Shown here: one piece after another, positions 11,804-20,362 of the stretch
Layout: each line of letters begins with the position of its first letter
Numbering within the stretch: position 1 is the first letter of the stretch
Assembly: GCF_029626225.1 (NCBI RefSeq)
Contig: NZ_JARUBP010000001.1
Span: 1,550,001 to 1,614,000, forward strand
Direction: 5' to 3'
From: Asanoa sp. WMMD1127
GTDB taxonomy: Bacteria; Actinomycetota; Actinomycetes; Mycobacteriales; Micromonosporaceae
Length of the DNA: 64,000 nucleotides
Notes under the pieces: model-generated
What the model was told of the DNA's origin: nothing
Databases searched by the model: none
What the model saw: only the letters and a program-made list of their open reading frames with translations
Program-made: the position numbers and the translations under genes

Positions 11804-12838
11804 TCAAGGCTTCACGGGCATGAGCAGAGAGTAGGCGCGGTCGTCGGCGGGGCGGCGGATGGCCAGCGGGCGGATCGGGCCGTCGAGCTCGAGCACCAGC
11901 TGGCCGTCGCCGCCGGCCGCCAGCGCCTGGAGGAGGAACTCGCGGTTGACGGCGATGGCGCCGGCTTCCCACTCCTGCTCGCCGCCGACGTCGATCCCGC
12001 CCTCGGCGCCGATGGTCAGCACGACGAGCTCGTGGTCGTGACGGATGACGGGCGGCGTGGTGGTCAGGGCCGCGCGGAGTTCTGCCGGGTCGACCCGGGT
12101 CCGGCGGGGTTGGCCGCCGGCGGTGCGGGACTCGACGGCGCGGCGCCAGTCGGTGTAGTCGTACGGCAGCGGCTTGTCCTTGATCGTCCAGCCGTTGCCG
12201 GTTGCCTCGATGGCCGTGTCGGTCACGGTCAGGGTGATCGGGGCGTCGCCGTGCTGGGTGCTGAGTCGGTCGATCCAGGCGAGCGGCGCGATCGCGCGGA
12301 CCGGTAGGCCGTCGACGGCGGCCGGCTCGCGGTGGATCGCCATGCGGTAGCGGTCGGTGGCGACGAAGGTGACCGCATCGGAATCGACGTCGAGGAGGAC
12401 GCCGGCGAGCATCGGGAGCTCGGTGTCGGTGGTCGCGCCGGCGGCGAAGCGGACCGCTCGGACGGCGGAGGCCAGGCCGGTCTGTGCGAGCGTCACGGTG
12501 GTCATGGGGGTCTCCTGCGTGTCGAGAAGGGCGTGTACGCGGGAGAGCTCACGGCGGGCGTCGGCGAGACCGGTTTCGAGGCGGTGCAGGTGGCGGTCGA
12601 GCAGTCGGTGCGCGTCGTCCCGGTCACCGGCGAGCACCTCCGCGATCTCGGCGACCGGGAGCCCGACCCGGCGCAGGCCGGCCACCAACCGGGCCTGGTG
12701 GATCTGGCGGTCGGCGTACCACCTGTAGCCGTTCTCGGGGTCGACCAGCGCGGGCACGAGCACGCCGGCGCCGTCGTAGAAGCGCAGTGCGCTCACGCTC
12801 AGGCCACTGGCCCGGGCGGTCTCGCCGATGCTGTGCAT
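11804..12838 (-). CDS. MerR-family regulator fused to a DNA polymerase III beta-clamp-like domain
   Basis: 344 residues from ATG 12838, which has GGAG six bases upstream. Residues 1-70 are a MerR winged HTH (IGETARASGLSVSALRFYD, then GYRWYADRQIHQARLV). A helical linker (about 75-112) follows. Residues about 115-344 resemble the DnaN sliding clamp: LPMLAGVLLDVDSDAVTFVATDRYRMA is the clamp's L-x-G-V-L...ATDxYR signature, and the C-terminus RAYSLLMPVKP matches the clamp ending YLLMPVR. Normal MerR proteins carry a ligand or metal sensor here. The clamp part is about 230 residues, shorter than full DnaN (about 370), so it may hold two of the three subdomains. A classic MerR operator lies immediately upstream. 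The longer frame to 12922 is rejected because it would run across that operator. Confidence 0.8.
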   Translation of the reverse strand: MHSIGETARASGLSVSALRFYDGAGVLVPALVDPENGYRWYADRQIHQARLVAGLRRVGLPVAEIAEVLAGDRDDAHRLLDRHLHRLETGLADARRELSRVHALLDTQETPMTTVTLAQTGLASAVRAVRFAAGATTDTELPMLAGVLLDVDSDAVTFVATDRYRMAIHREPAAVDGLPVRAIAPLAWIDRLSTQHGDAPITLTVTDTAIEATGNGWTIKDKPLPYDYTDWRRAVESRTAGGQPRRTRVDPAELRAALTTTPPVIRHDHELVVLTIGAEGGIDVGGEQEWEAGAIAVNREFLLQALAAGGDGQLVLELDGPIRPLAIRRPADDRAYSLLMPVKP

Positions 12839-12861
12839 GTCGCTCTCCACGGTTGTGCACC

Positions 12862-12889
12862 CTGGTGCCTCGACCAGGTCGAGGGTCAA
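12862..12889 (-). promoter_or_regulatory. MerR-type promoter/operator for the MerR-clamp gene
   Basis: Reading the minus strand, a -35 TTGACC (12889-12884) runs into the dyad CTCGACCTGGTCGAG (12883-12869), followed by a -10-like CAGGGT (12866-12861 region). Overlap of the -35 with a 7-7 dyad and a long 18-19 bp spacer is the hallmark of MerR-activated promoters in actinomycetes. It lies 25 bases before the merR start and 40 bases before the divergent LLM oxidoreductase, so both may be controlled. Confidence 0.7.
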
Positions 12890-12927
12890 CGTCTCTTTTT
12901 GTCGGAGGCCCCTGATATCCATGACCC

Positions 12928-13743
12928 ATGAGGTACGGGGTGATTCTGCCCGGCGGTCCGGCCGGTGAGCAGGTCGACCAGGCTGTCCTGGCCGAGCGCG
13001 CCGGCTGGGACGCGGTGTTCGTCTGGGAGGCGGCCTACGGAGTCGATGCCTGGTCGCTGCTGGCCGCGATGGCGGTGGCGACGACTCGGGTGCGCTTGGG
13101 CACGATGCTGACCCCGCTGCCGTGGCGCCGCCCGTGGAAGGTGGCGAGTCAGGTCGCGACCCTCGACCAGCTGTCCGGCGGGCGAGCGGTGCTGACCGTC
13201 GGCCTGGGCGCGATCGCCACCGACCTGCCCGACACCGGGGAGGTGATCGACCGGCGCGGCCGGGCCCTACGCCTCGACGACGGCATCGACCTGATCCGTG
13301 CGTTGTGGGGTGGCGCCACCAGCTACCACGGTGCGCACTACCACTACGAGTGCGCGCGCTCCGATCTCACCGAGGCCGTGCAGCCGGTGCAGGAACGCAT
13401 CCCGATCTGGGTCGTGGCGCGCTTCGGGCGTCCGCGCTCGATGCGCCGGGCGTTGCGCTGCGACGGCGTCGTGCCGGAGTTCACCGGTGACGCGGCCGGT
13501 CCGGCCGGGGTGCGGGAGCTGCGGGCGTGGCTGGCGGAGCGTGGTGTGGCGGCGGACTACGACGTGATCGCCGAGGGTGAGACGCCGGTCGCTGACCCGG
13601 CCGCCGCGGCGGCGGTCGTGGCGCCCTGGGCGGCGGCCGGGGCGACGTGGTGGTTGGAGTCGCGCTGGGAGATGCCACACCACACTCCGGAACGCATGAC
13701 CCAGATCCGCGACCGGATCGCCGCCGGCCCACCGAGTGCCTAA
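12928..13743 (+). CDS. LLM-class (luciferase-like, probably F420-dependent) oxidoreductase
   Basis: 271 residues forming a bacterial-luciferase-like TIM barrel: GWDAVFVWEA, then RVRLGTMLTPLPWRRPWKVA, LDQLSGGRAVLTVGLG, and RGRALRLDDGIDLIRALW are standard family blocks. No signal peptide. Such proteins use F420 or FMN to oxidise or reduce varied small molecules; the substrate is not readable. It is divergent from the MerR-clamp regulator with a shared 90-base promoter region, so is likely a regulated target. It is shorter than many LLM enzymes (300+) but complete. Confidence 0.85.
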   Translation: MRYGVILPGGPAGEQVDQAVLAERAGWDAVFVWEAAYGVDAWSLLAAMAVATTRVRLGTMLTPLPWRRPWKVASQVATLDQLSGGRAVLTVGLGAIATDLPDTGEVIDRRGRALRLDDGIDLIRALWGGATSYHGAHYHYECARSDLTEAVQPVQERIPIWVVARFGRPRSMRRALRCDGVVPEFTGDAAGPAGVRELRAWLAERGVAADYDVIAEGETPVADPAAAAAVVAPWAAAGATWWLESRWEMPHHTPERMTQIRDRIAAGPPSA

Positions 13744-14747
13744 GGCCGTGGCAGGCGGGCCTCGTGCGGGCGGCGGTCCGGGCGCAGGCCGCGCCAGGCC
13801 GGGTGGCGCAGGCGCCCGTCCGGGGTGACCGAGCGGAAGACCACCTCGCCGACCACCTCGGGGCGGACCCAGCGCACCCCGCGCCGGTCGGCCGTCGGGA
13901 TCTGGTGTGCCAGCGGGGACCGGTCGGTCTCCAACGGGGTCAGCAGGGAAAGCAGCTCGTCGAGCATGTCGTCGGTGAAGCCCGTGCCGACGCCGCCGCA
14001 GTAGGTCAGTTCGTCCTGCTCGGAATAGGCGCCCAGGGTCAGCGACCCGATCGTGCCCGCGCGCCGGCCGCCGCCGGGTTTCCAGCCGACGACCACCACC
14101 TCGGTGGTCTGGATGAAGGGAGTCTTGAGCCAGACCGGAGACCGCCGGCCCGGGTGATAGGTGCCGTCGACGCGCTTGGAGACCACGCCCTCCAGGCCGC
14201 GCTCCCGCGCCGTGGCCATCACGGCGTCCGGGTCGCTGTCGAAGTACGGGGCGACCAGCACGGGCTGCTCGTCGATGCCCAGGTCGTCGAGCACGGCACG
14301 CCGCTCGTGCCACGGCCGGCCGGTCAGCGGCTCGTCGAGGAAGAGCACGTCAAACACGCCGTAGACGACGGGTGTGCCGGTGATCAGTGCCCGGCTCGGG
14401 TTGACGACGTGCATGCGGCGCTGCAACGACGAGAACGACGAGACGCCGCGCTGGTCGAACGTGACGATCTCGCCGTCGAGCACGATCCGCCGGCGACCGA
14501 CCAGGTCGGCCACCACGCCGAGCTCCGGATAGCTCGCCGTGACGTCGAGGTCGTTGCGCGACATGAGCCGGATGCCGCCGCGACCGTCGGTGTAGGCGAC
14601 GGTGCGGACGCCGTCCCACTTGAACTCGTAGACCCAGCCGGCGGCGTGGGGGATCTCGCCCGGCACCGCCAACATCGGCTCGATGACCGCCGGCCACCCG
14701 AGCCCCGGCGGCTTCCGCCGCGCGGCCGGGCTCATCGCCGCGCCCAT
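13740..14747 (-). CDS. ATP-dependent DNA ligase (LigC/LigD ligase-domain type)
   Basis: 335 residues. Nucleotidyltransferase motif I is EFKWDGVR with adenylated Lys43. Later motifs are VLDGEIVTFD, VFDVLFLD, EGVVSKRVDGTY and the OB-fold part with VWLKTP, TEVVVVGWKPGGGRR and GSLTLGAY. This is the stand-alone ligase unit of bacterial NHEJ; no Ku or polymerase domain is seen nearby. The stop overlaps the tail of the convergent LLM gene by four bases. Start uncertain: ATG 14747 or ATG 14735 fit equally. It lies downstream of the MMPL gene on the same strand. Confidence 0.88.
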   Translation of the reverse strand: MGAAMSPAARRKPPGLGWPAVIEPMLAVPGEIPHAAGWVYEFKWDGVRTVAYTDGRGGIRLMSRNDLDVTASYPELGVVADLVGRRRIVLDGEIVTFDQRGVSSFSSLQRRMHVVNPSRALITGTPVVYGVFDVLFLDEPLTGRPWHERRAVLDDLGIDEQPVLVAPYFDSDPDAVMATARERGLEGVVSKRVDGTYHPGRRSPVWLKTPFIQTTEVVVVGWKPGGGRRAGTIGSLTLGAYSEQDELTYCGGVGTGFTDDMLDELLSLLTPLETDRSPLAHQIPTADRRGVRWVRPEVVGEVVFRSVTPDGRLRHPAWRGLRPDRRPHEARLPRP

Positions 14748-14959
14748 TCCAGCTCAGCGATCAACGGCTCCTCGCGCGCGAGGTTGGGACGCGGAGGCGT
14801 GCGAAGCTCGGGCGGGCTCAAGGCCGCGTCTTGCAACTCGCGCTTTGACAGACGCTGACCTCGTGCGGGGCGGCGTTGGTTCGCGGGCTGATCCACGCGC
14901 CGTCTCCCAGCTCCGGCCGATCGGAGATGCGGCGGCGTGCGGAGCGCGACCCGGATCAT
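14732..14959 (-). CDS. Possible small translationally coupled ORF (75 aa), unknown
   Basis: Its ATG overlaps the MMPL stop in an ATGA arrangement and its end overlaps the ligase start, so translational coupling is possible. The product is Arg/Pro-rich with a helical C-terminus (LAREEPLIAELEWAR) and has no recognised domain. Equally likely to be a chance frame in a high-GC spacer of about 200 bases. Confidence 0.25.
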   Translation of the reverse strand: MIRVALRTPPHLRSAGAGRRRVDQPANQRRPARGQRLSKRELQDAALSPPELRTPPRPNLAREEPLIAELEWARR

Positions 14960-17262
14960 CGCCGCGCCCCCTGCAGCTCGGGCTTCGGTGGTGGCTGGTC
15001 GCCCTCGATGTCGAGGCGCGGCAGGATGCGGTCGAGCCACCGCGGGATCCACCACGCGCGGTCGCCGAGGATGGCCAGGATCGCCGGCACGAGAATCATG
15101 CGGACGATGCTGGCGTCCAGCAGCACCGAGACCGCCATGCCGACCGCCAGCATCTTGATCGTCGGATCCGGGTCGGCGACGAAGCTGATGAAGACCACGA
15201 TCATGATCAGGGCAGCCGTGGTGATCACCCGGGCGGTGGCGCCGATGCCGAGCGCCACGCTGCGCCGGGTGTCGCGGGTATGCAGGTACGCCTCGTGCAC
15301 TCGGGACATCAGGAAGACCTCGTAGTCCATCGAAAGCCCGAACACCACCGCGAACATGATCATTGGTACGTACGCCGGGATCGGTAGGTGCATGTCGACC
15401 CCGATCAATGACGATGCCCATCCCCATTGGAACACGGCGACGATCACCCCGTAGGCGGCGCCGACCGAGAGCAGGTTCATCAGCGCGGCCTGGATGCCGA
15501 TCACCAGCGAGCGGAAGGCGGTGGTCAACAGCAGCAGCGACAGCACCACGACCGCGAAGATCAGCCAGGGCAGCCGCTCGACCGTGCGGGCGGTGAAGTC
15601 GTCGTACCCGGCTGTCTGCCCGGTCACGTACGTCGGCGCCGCCACGGTCGGCAGCACGTCGTCGCGGATCCGGTGCAGCAGGTCGGTCGTCGCGTCCTCG
15701 CGCGGGCCGGTGGTCGGCACGACGTTGATGATCGCGGCGCTCCCCGACGGGTCGACCAGCGGCTGCGTCACCGACGCGACGCCGGGCTGCTGCTCGAGCG
15801 CAAGCTGCGCGCTGGTCAACACCGTCGTGGGATCGCTGCCCGCCGGCAGCTGCACCACCACGGTCAGCGGCCCGTTGGCCCCAGGACCGAAACCTTCGGC
15901 GATCAGGTCATACGCGCGGCGGTCGCTGTCACTGGTCGGGTCGGTGCCGGGATCGAGCTGCCCGAAGTCGATCCAGAGCAACGGAATGGTGATCACCAGC
16001 AACGCGACCACGGCCGCGACGGCCCAGGGCCACGGCCGCCGACTGACATACCGCCCCCACCGCGCGAACGCCCCATTCTCATGAGCGGGATGGGTGATCG
16101 GATCCGCCCGCCCGCCCGGCGGCCGAGGCTCGGGTGGCGCGAAGCCGTCTGGCGCCGCTCCCAGATTCGACTGCCCCGCTGACGTTCCGTTCCGCCGTGG
16201 GTGCGGTGGTGCGGGCGGCGCGCCGACGCCCCCCGAAGACCGGCGCCGGAAGCGCATCGCCCGGACAGTCCGCCCGGCCAACCCGAGAAAGGCCGGAATC
16301 AACGTCAACGCCGCCAGCATCGTCATCGCCACGCCGAGCGCCGCCGACACGCCGAGGGCGCTGATGAACGGCAGCCCGGCGATGTACAGCCCCAGCATCG
16401 CGATGATCACCGTGCTGCCGGCTACCAGGATCGCCATGCCGGAGTGGCTGTTGGCGACCGCCGCGGACGCCGTGTAATCATCACCGTCCGCGAGGTCCTC
16501 GCGGTGCCGGGCCACCTGGAACAGCCCGTAGTCGATGGCCACGCCGAGGCCAAGCAGCGTCGCCAGCGTCGGCCCCGTCGTCGGGAACGTCACCACCGCC
16601 GCCAGCAGCCCGATGATCGACAGAGCGCCGAGCACCGAGAACACCGCCGACACCAGCGGGATCAGGGCGGCCACGACCGAGAAGAAGATGAAGAACAGCA
16701 GCACGAAGGCCACCACGATGCCGACCACTTCGGACGGTAGGTCGCTCGTGCCCTTACCGATCTGACCCGTGGCCGCGCCGTAGTCGACCGTGAGACCGGC
16801 CGCCCGCGCGGGCGCCACCGCCGAGTCGAGCTGGTCCAGGTAGGACTGTCCCAACGTGTCGGTGGAGATGTCGTAGTCGACGGTGGCGTACGCGATGGTG
16901 CCGTCTGGCGACACCGTCGGCGGGTTCGTCGCGAACGGGCTCGTCGCGCTCACCACATGCGGCAACCGCCCCGTGTTGGCGACCGCCTCGTCGACCGCGC
17001 TCTGCCGCTCCGCCACCGTCGAGCCGGCCGGCGACTGGAACACCAGCTGTCCGACGTACGTGCTCTGGCCGGGAAACGAGGAAGCGATGATCTGTGTGCC
17101 CTGGTCCGACTGGCTGCCCGGCACCGTGTAGTTGTTGAGGTAGTCGCCGCCCCACCGGTTGTTGCCGACCGCCAAGCCGACGACCAGCACGAGCCAGGCG
17201 CCGATGACGACCCAGTGGTGGCGGGCGCAGGTGCGGCCGAGCCGGGCCAGGAACGCGTGCAT
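14956..17262 (-). CDS. MMPL/RND-family membrane transporter
   Basis: 768 residues from ATG 17262, with GGAGGG upstream. One N-terminal helix (HHWVVIGAWLVLVVGLAV), a large extracytoplasmic loop, five helices (VVGIVVAFVLLFFIFFSVV, GLGVAIDYGLF and so on), a cytoplasmic Pro-rich insert, then a second copy of the same layout with the family motif FGLSMDYEVFLMSRVHEAY. This is the MmpL duplicated RND topology used to export lipids, siderophores or polyketides by proton motive force. The upstream acyl-CoA synthetase on the same strand, 67 bases away, suggests a lipid substrate, but that is inference. Confidence 0.9.
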   Translation of the reverse strand: MHAFLARLGRTCARHHWVVIGAWLVLVVGLAVGNNRWGGDYLNNYTVPGSQSDQGTQIIASSFPGQSTYVGQLVFQSPAGSTVAERQSAVDEAVANTGRLPHVVSATSPFATNPPTVSPDGTIAYATVDYDISTDTLGQSYLDQLDSAVAPARAAGLTVDYGAATGQIGKGTSDLPSEVVGIVVAFVLLFFIFFSVVAALIPLVSAVFSVLGALSIIGLLAAVVTFPTTGPTLATLLGLGVAIDYGLFQVARHREDLADGDDYTASAAVANSHSGMAILVAGSTVIIAMLGLYIAGLPFISALGVSAALGVAMTMLAALTLIPAFLGLAGRTVRAMRFRRRSSGGVGAPPAPPHPRRNGTSAGQSNLGAAPDGFAPPEPRPPGGRADPITHPAHENGAFARWGRYVSRRPWPWAVAAVVALLVITIPLLWIDFGQLDPGTDPTSDSDRRAYDLIAEGFGPGANGPLTVVVQLPAGSDPTTVLTSAQLALEQQPGVASVTQPLVDPSGSAAIINVVPTTGPREDATTDLLHRIRDDVLPTVAAPTYVTGQTAGYDDFTARTVERLPWLIFAVVVLSLLLLTTAFRSLVIGIQAALMNLLSVGAAYGVIVAVFQWGWASSLIGVDMHLPIPAYVPMIMFAVVFGLSMDYEVFLMSRVHEAYLHTRDTRRSVALGIGATARVITTAALIMIVVFISFVADPDPTIKMLAVGMAVSVLLDASIVRMILVPAILAILGDRAWWIPRWLDRILPRLDIEGDQPPPKPELQGARR

Positions 17263-17329
17263 GCCGAGGTCCCTCCGGGCGGCCCAGGCTCTCGGGCGGT
17301 CCAGGGACCGGAAATTCAGCTTAAATCGG

Positions 17330-19015
17330 TCAGGTCGACCGGGTGTCCTCCTCGCGGAACTCGGCGGCCGGGCGACCGCCGGACGCATAGGCCGAGTGGT
17401 CCCCGGTCCGGAGCTCGACCCGGCGGATCTTCCCGGAGAGCGTCTTCGGCAGCGCGCCGAACTCGATCCGGCGCACCCGCTTGAACGGCGCCAGGTGCTC
17501 GCGGCAGTGCGCGAAGATCGCGGCCGCGGTGTCCGCGGACGGCGCCCACCCCTCGGCCAGCACCACGAACGCCTTGGGCACGGCCAGCCGCACCGGGTCC
17601 GGCGACGGCACCACCGCCGCCTCCGCGACGGCCGGGTGTTCGATCAGGACGCTCTCGAGCTCGAACGGCGAGATCCGGTAGTCGGACGCCTTGAACACGT
17701 CGTCCATGCGTCCGACGTAGGTGATGTAGCCGTCCGCGTCGCGGGAACCGACGTCACCGGTGTGGTAGTAGTCGCCGGCCATCGCCGAGGAGTTGCGCTC
17801 CGGGTCGCCTTGATAGCCGACCATGAGCCCCAACGGCCGAGCGGTCAGCGGCAGGCAGATCTCGCCGTCGTCGCCCGCGCGGCCGGAGACCGGGTCGACC
17901 AGCGCCACCGCATAGCCCGGCAGCGGCCGCCCCATCGAGCCCGGCTTCACCGGCTGGCCGGGCGTGTTGGCGATCATCACAGTCGTCTCGGTCTGCCCGA
18001 AGCCGTCGCGGATCGTCAGCCCCCACGCCCGGCGTACCTGCTCGATGATCTCCGGGTTGAGGGGTTCGCCCGCGGCCACCGCCTCCCGCGGCGGCGTGCG
18101 CAGCGTGCGCAGGTCGGCCTGCACCAGCATCCGCCAGACGGTCGGCGGCGCGCAGAACGTGGTGACCCCGCACCGGTCCATCTGCGCCATCAGCGCGCCC
18201 GCGTCGAACCGCTGGTAGTTGTAGAGGAACACGCACGCCCCCGCGTTCCACGGCGCGAAGACGTTGCTCCAGGCGTGCTTGGCCCACCCCGGCGACGAGA
18301 TGTTGAGGTGCACGTCGCCGGGCCGCAACCCGATCCAATACATGGTCGACAGATGACCCACGGGGTACGACGCGTGCGTGTGCTCCACCAGCTTCGGCAG
18401 CGCGGTCGTGCCGGACGTGAAGTAGAGCAAGAGCGGGTCGTTCGCCGAGGTGGGCCCGTCGGGCGCGAACTCCTCCGAGGAGCCCGCGCTGGCGGCATAG
18501 TGACGCCAACCCGGCACGTCGCCGCCGACCACGATCCGGCTGTAGTCACCGGCCACCTCAGCCAGCTTCGGCGTCGCCGCGACAGTGGTGATCACGTGCC
18601 GCGCGCCGCCGCGGTCGAGCCGGTCCCGCAGGTCCGCCGGCCCGAGCAACGGCGTCGCGGGGATGATCACCGCGCCGAGCTTGGCGCACGCGAGGATCGT
18701 CTCCCAGAGCTCGACCTGGTTGCCCAGCATGACGATCACCCGATCGCCGCGCCGCACCCCCTCGTCGCGCAGCCAGTTGGCCACCTGGTTGGACCGCGCG
18801 GACAGCTCCTGGAACGACCGCCTGGTCTCGGCGCCGTCCTCCTCGACGATCCACAGCGCCGGGTCGGCGTTGCCCTCGGCCATCGGGTCGAACCAGTCCA
18901 GCGCCCAGTTGAACTGGTCGAGCGCGGGCCAGCGGAACTCGGCGTACGCCCGGTCGTAGTCGTCTCCGACCTCGAGGAGATAGTCCCGGGCCGTCCGAAA
19001 CGCTTCTCGGCTCAC
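17330..19015 (-). CDS. AMP-binding acyl-CoA synthetase (medium-chain/ACSM-like)
   Basis: 561 residues from GTG 19015 (VSREAFRTARDYLLEV). ANL-superfamily motifs in order: YFTSGTTALPKLVEH (P-loop), GFGQTET, GEICLPL, YYHTGDV, YVGRMDDVFKASDYRI and the terminal PKTLSGKIRR with the catalytic Lys. The overall pattern follows ACSM/benzoate-CoA-ligase-like enzymes rather than long-chain FadD. It activates a carboxylic acid to its CoA thioester via an acyl-AMP. It lies upstream of the MMPL exporter and divergent from the YciI gene. A longer open frame to 19315 runs antisense over that gene and is not used. Confidence 0.88.
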   Translation of the reverse strand: MSREAFRTARDYLLEVGDDYDRAYAEFRWPALDQFNWALDWFDPMAEGNADPALWIVEEDGAETRRSFQELSARSNQVANWLRDEGVRRGDRVIVMLGNQVELWETILACAKLGAVIIPATPLLGPADLRDRLDRGGARHVITTVAATPKLAEVAGDYSRIVVGGDVPGWRHYAASAGSSEEFAPDGPTSANDPLLLYFTSGTTALPKLVEHTHASYPVGHLSTMYWIGLRPGDVHLNISSPGWAKHAWSNVFAPWNAGACVFLYNYQRFDAGALMAQMDRCGVTTFCAPPTVWRMLVQADLRTLRTPPREAVAAGEPLNPEIIEQVRRAWGLTIRDGFGQTETTVMIANTPGQPVKPGSMGRPLPGYAVALVDPVSGRAGDDGEICLPLTARPLGLMVGYQGDPERNSSAMAGDYYHTGDVGSRDADGYITYVGRMDDVFKASDYRISPFELESVLIEHPAVAEAAVVPSPDPVRLAVPKAFVVLAEGWAPSADTAAAIFAHCREHLAPFKRVRRIEFGALPKTLSGKIRRVELRTGDHSAYASGGRPAAEFREEDTRST

Positions 19016-19063
19016 CGCACCAGTCTGCTCCCGATCATCGCGAACCGCGCGAGACTGAGGGGC

Positions 19064-19435
19064 ATGAAATATCTGATCATGGTGTACGGGAACCCCCGGT
19101 CCCGCGCCGTCTGGGACAGCTTCACCGACGAGCAGCGCGCGGCCGGCATGGCCGAGCACCTGGCCCTGGGCGAGGCGATGACCGCGGCGGGCGAACTGGT
19201 CCTGTCCGAGCGCCTCGCCGACCCGTCGACGGGCACCCGGATACCCGCCCAACCGGCCGCCCTGGCCGCACTGGGCCTGCCCACCGACGGGCCGTTCGCC
19301 GAGTCCAAGGAGCACCTCGCCGGCTTCTACCTCGTCGACTGCCCGTCGGAGGAGCGCGCCCGCGAGTGGGCGGCCAAGATCCCCGAGTCCGTGCTGGGCC
19401 TGGTCGAGGTCCGCCCTGTGTGGACGGGTGACTAG
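19064..19435 (+). CDS. YciI-like / DGPF-domain protein
   Basis: 123 residues. MKYLIMVYGNPRS opens a ferredoxin-like fold, and the family motif TDGPFAESKEHLAGFYLVDC is intact. These DGPF proteins commonly occur beside ECF sigma factors (SigJ type) in actinobacteria; none is adjacent here, where the neighbour is the divergent acyl-CoA synthetase. Function unknown, possibly hydrolase-like. ATG 19064 follows GAGGGGC, a good ribosome site. Confidence 0.85.
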   Translation: MKYLIMVYGNPRSRAVWDSFTDEQRAAGMAEHLALGEAMTAAGELVLSERLADPSTGTRIPAQPAALAALGLPTDGPFAESKEHLAGFYLVDCPSEERAREWAAKIPESVLGLVEVRPVWTGD

Positions 19436-19516
19436 TCCCGCCGACGGGAGCGACCGCGATTACTACGACCGATTTGGCGATACGCGTCTATGGTCCACGT
19501 CGGATAGAGTCCGGTC

Positions 19517-20362
19517 ATGTCCCGCCCAGGTTCGTCCCGGTGTCGGGCCCTTAGCGCAGCCGCCGCATTCGGATTCGCGATCGCTCCCGTTCCGACCCCC
19601 ACTCCAACCCAGCTCGACGACGGTTCCCTGGTCTTTTGTCTCGATCATCAAGACGACCTCGTACGCGCCGCGATTGCGCTCGACCGCGGCACGCCGGCGG
19701 AACAGCCGGAACTGATCCGCGTCGGATCCCGCGACCTCCAGGTCGACGAATGGCGGCGACTTTATCCCGCTGATTTCACGCGCAGTTGTCAGGCACTCCG
19801 CATCGCCGGCCCGCGGCCCAGCCCGGCGCCCGCCGTCGCCGAACGCCCCAACAGCACCCCGCATCCGCTGATCGCGCCGATCACCACGCTGACCGCCACC
19901 GTCGTCGGAGGCGTGCTCACGTTCCTGCTCACGAGGTCACGCGACCAGGTGGCGCTGCGCCGCCAGGAGGCGCAGGACCTGCAGGGCGCCGCACAAAGCT
20001 TCGAATCGGTGGTGCGCCGCTATGTGTACGGTTGGCTGGAGAAGAAAAAGACCAAAGACTCGCCGAGCGAACCACAGGTCATCGAGCGGAGCGTCGAGCT
20101 CGCCACCAAGCTGCGCCGCGTCCAGAATGCCCGGCCGACCTGGGACGAGCCCACGGACCTGCTGAACCAGCTGGAGAACGAACCGCTCGGCCGATTTCTC
20201 ATCGACACCGAGGCATGGGCGCCACTTGATCAAGCGGATCGCCAGCGACGGGCGGACCTAATCTTCAGCTCCCTTGCCAATCTCGCGCGCGATGCCGACC
20301 ATATTGCTTACCTCCACCAGCGCCCACGGCAACGGAAACCCGCCACCTCGGAGACCGGATGA
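19517..20362 (+). CDS. Hypothetical membrane protein, first gene of a three-gene ATPase operon
   Basis: 281 residues. An N-terminal hydrophobic stretch (about 10-25) with a PTPTPTQ linker, a small domain with CLDHQDDLVRAAIAL and a Cys at the end (DFTRSCQAL), then one clear membrane helix (TLTATVVGGVLTFLLT, about 118-135), followed by a long charged cytoplasmic helix-rich region with KKKTKDS. The final codons overlap the next ATG (ATGA). No family is recognised. It probably anchors or regulates the two downstream P-loop ATPases. Confidence 0.7.
   Translation: MSRPGSSRCRALSAAAAFGFAIAPVPTPTPTQLDDGSLVFCLDHQDDLVRAAIALDRGTPAEQPELIRVGSRDLQVDEWRRLYPADFTRSCQALRIAGPRPSPAPAVAERPNSTPHPLIAPITTLTATVVGGVLTFLLTRSRDQVALRRQEAQDLQGAAQSFESVVRRYVYGWLEKKKTKDSPSEPQVIERSVELATKLRRVQNARPTWDEPTDLLNQLENEPLGRFLIDTEAWAPLDQADRQRRADLIFSSLANLARDADHIAYLHQRPRQRKPATSETG

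Noticed and set aside
12838-12922. Longer N-terminus for the MerR-clamp protein
   Set aside because: Would place the MerR promoter dyad inside the coding region; ATG 12838 has a good ribosome site and starts right at the HTH.
13740-14747. NHEJ operon (Ku, LigD polymerase) around the ligase
   Set aside because: No Ku or primase-polymerase gene on either side; the ligase stands alone.
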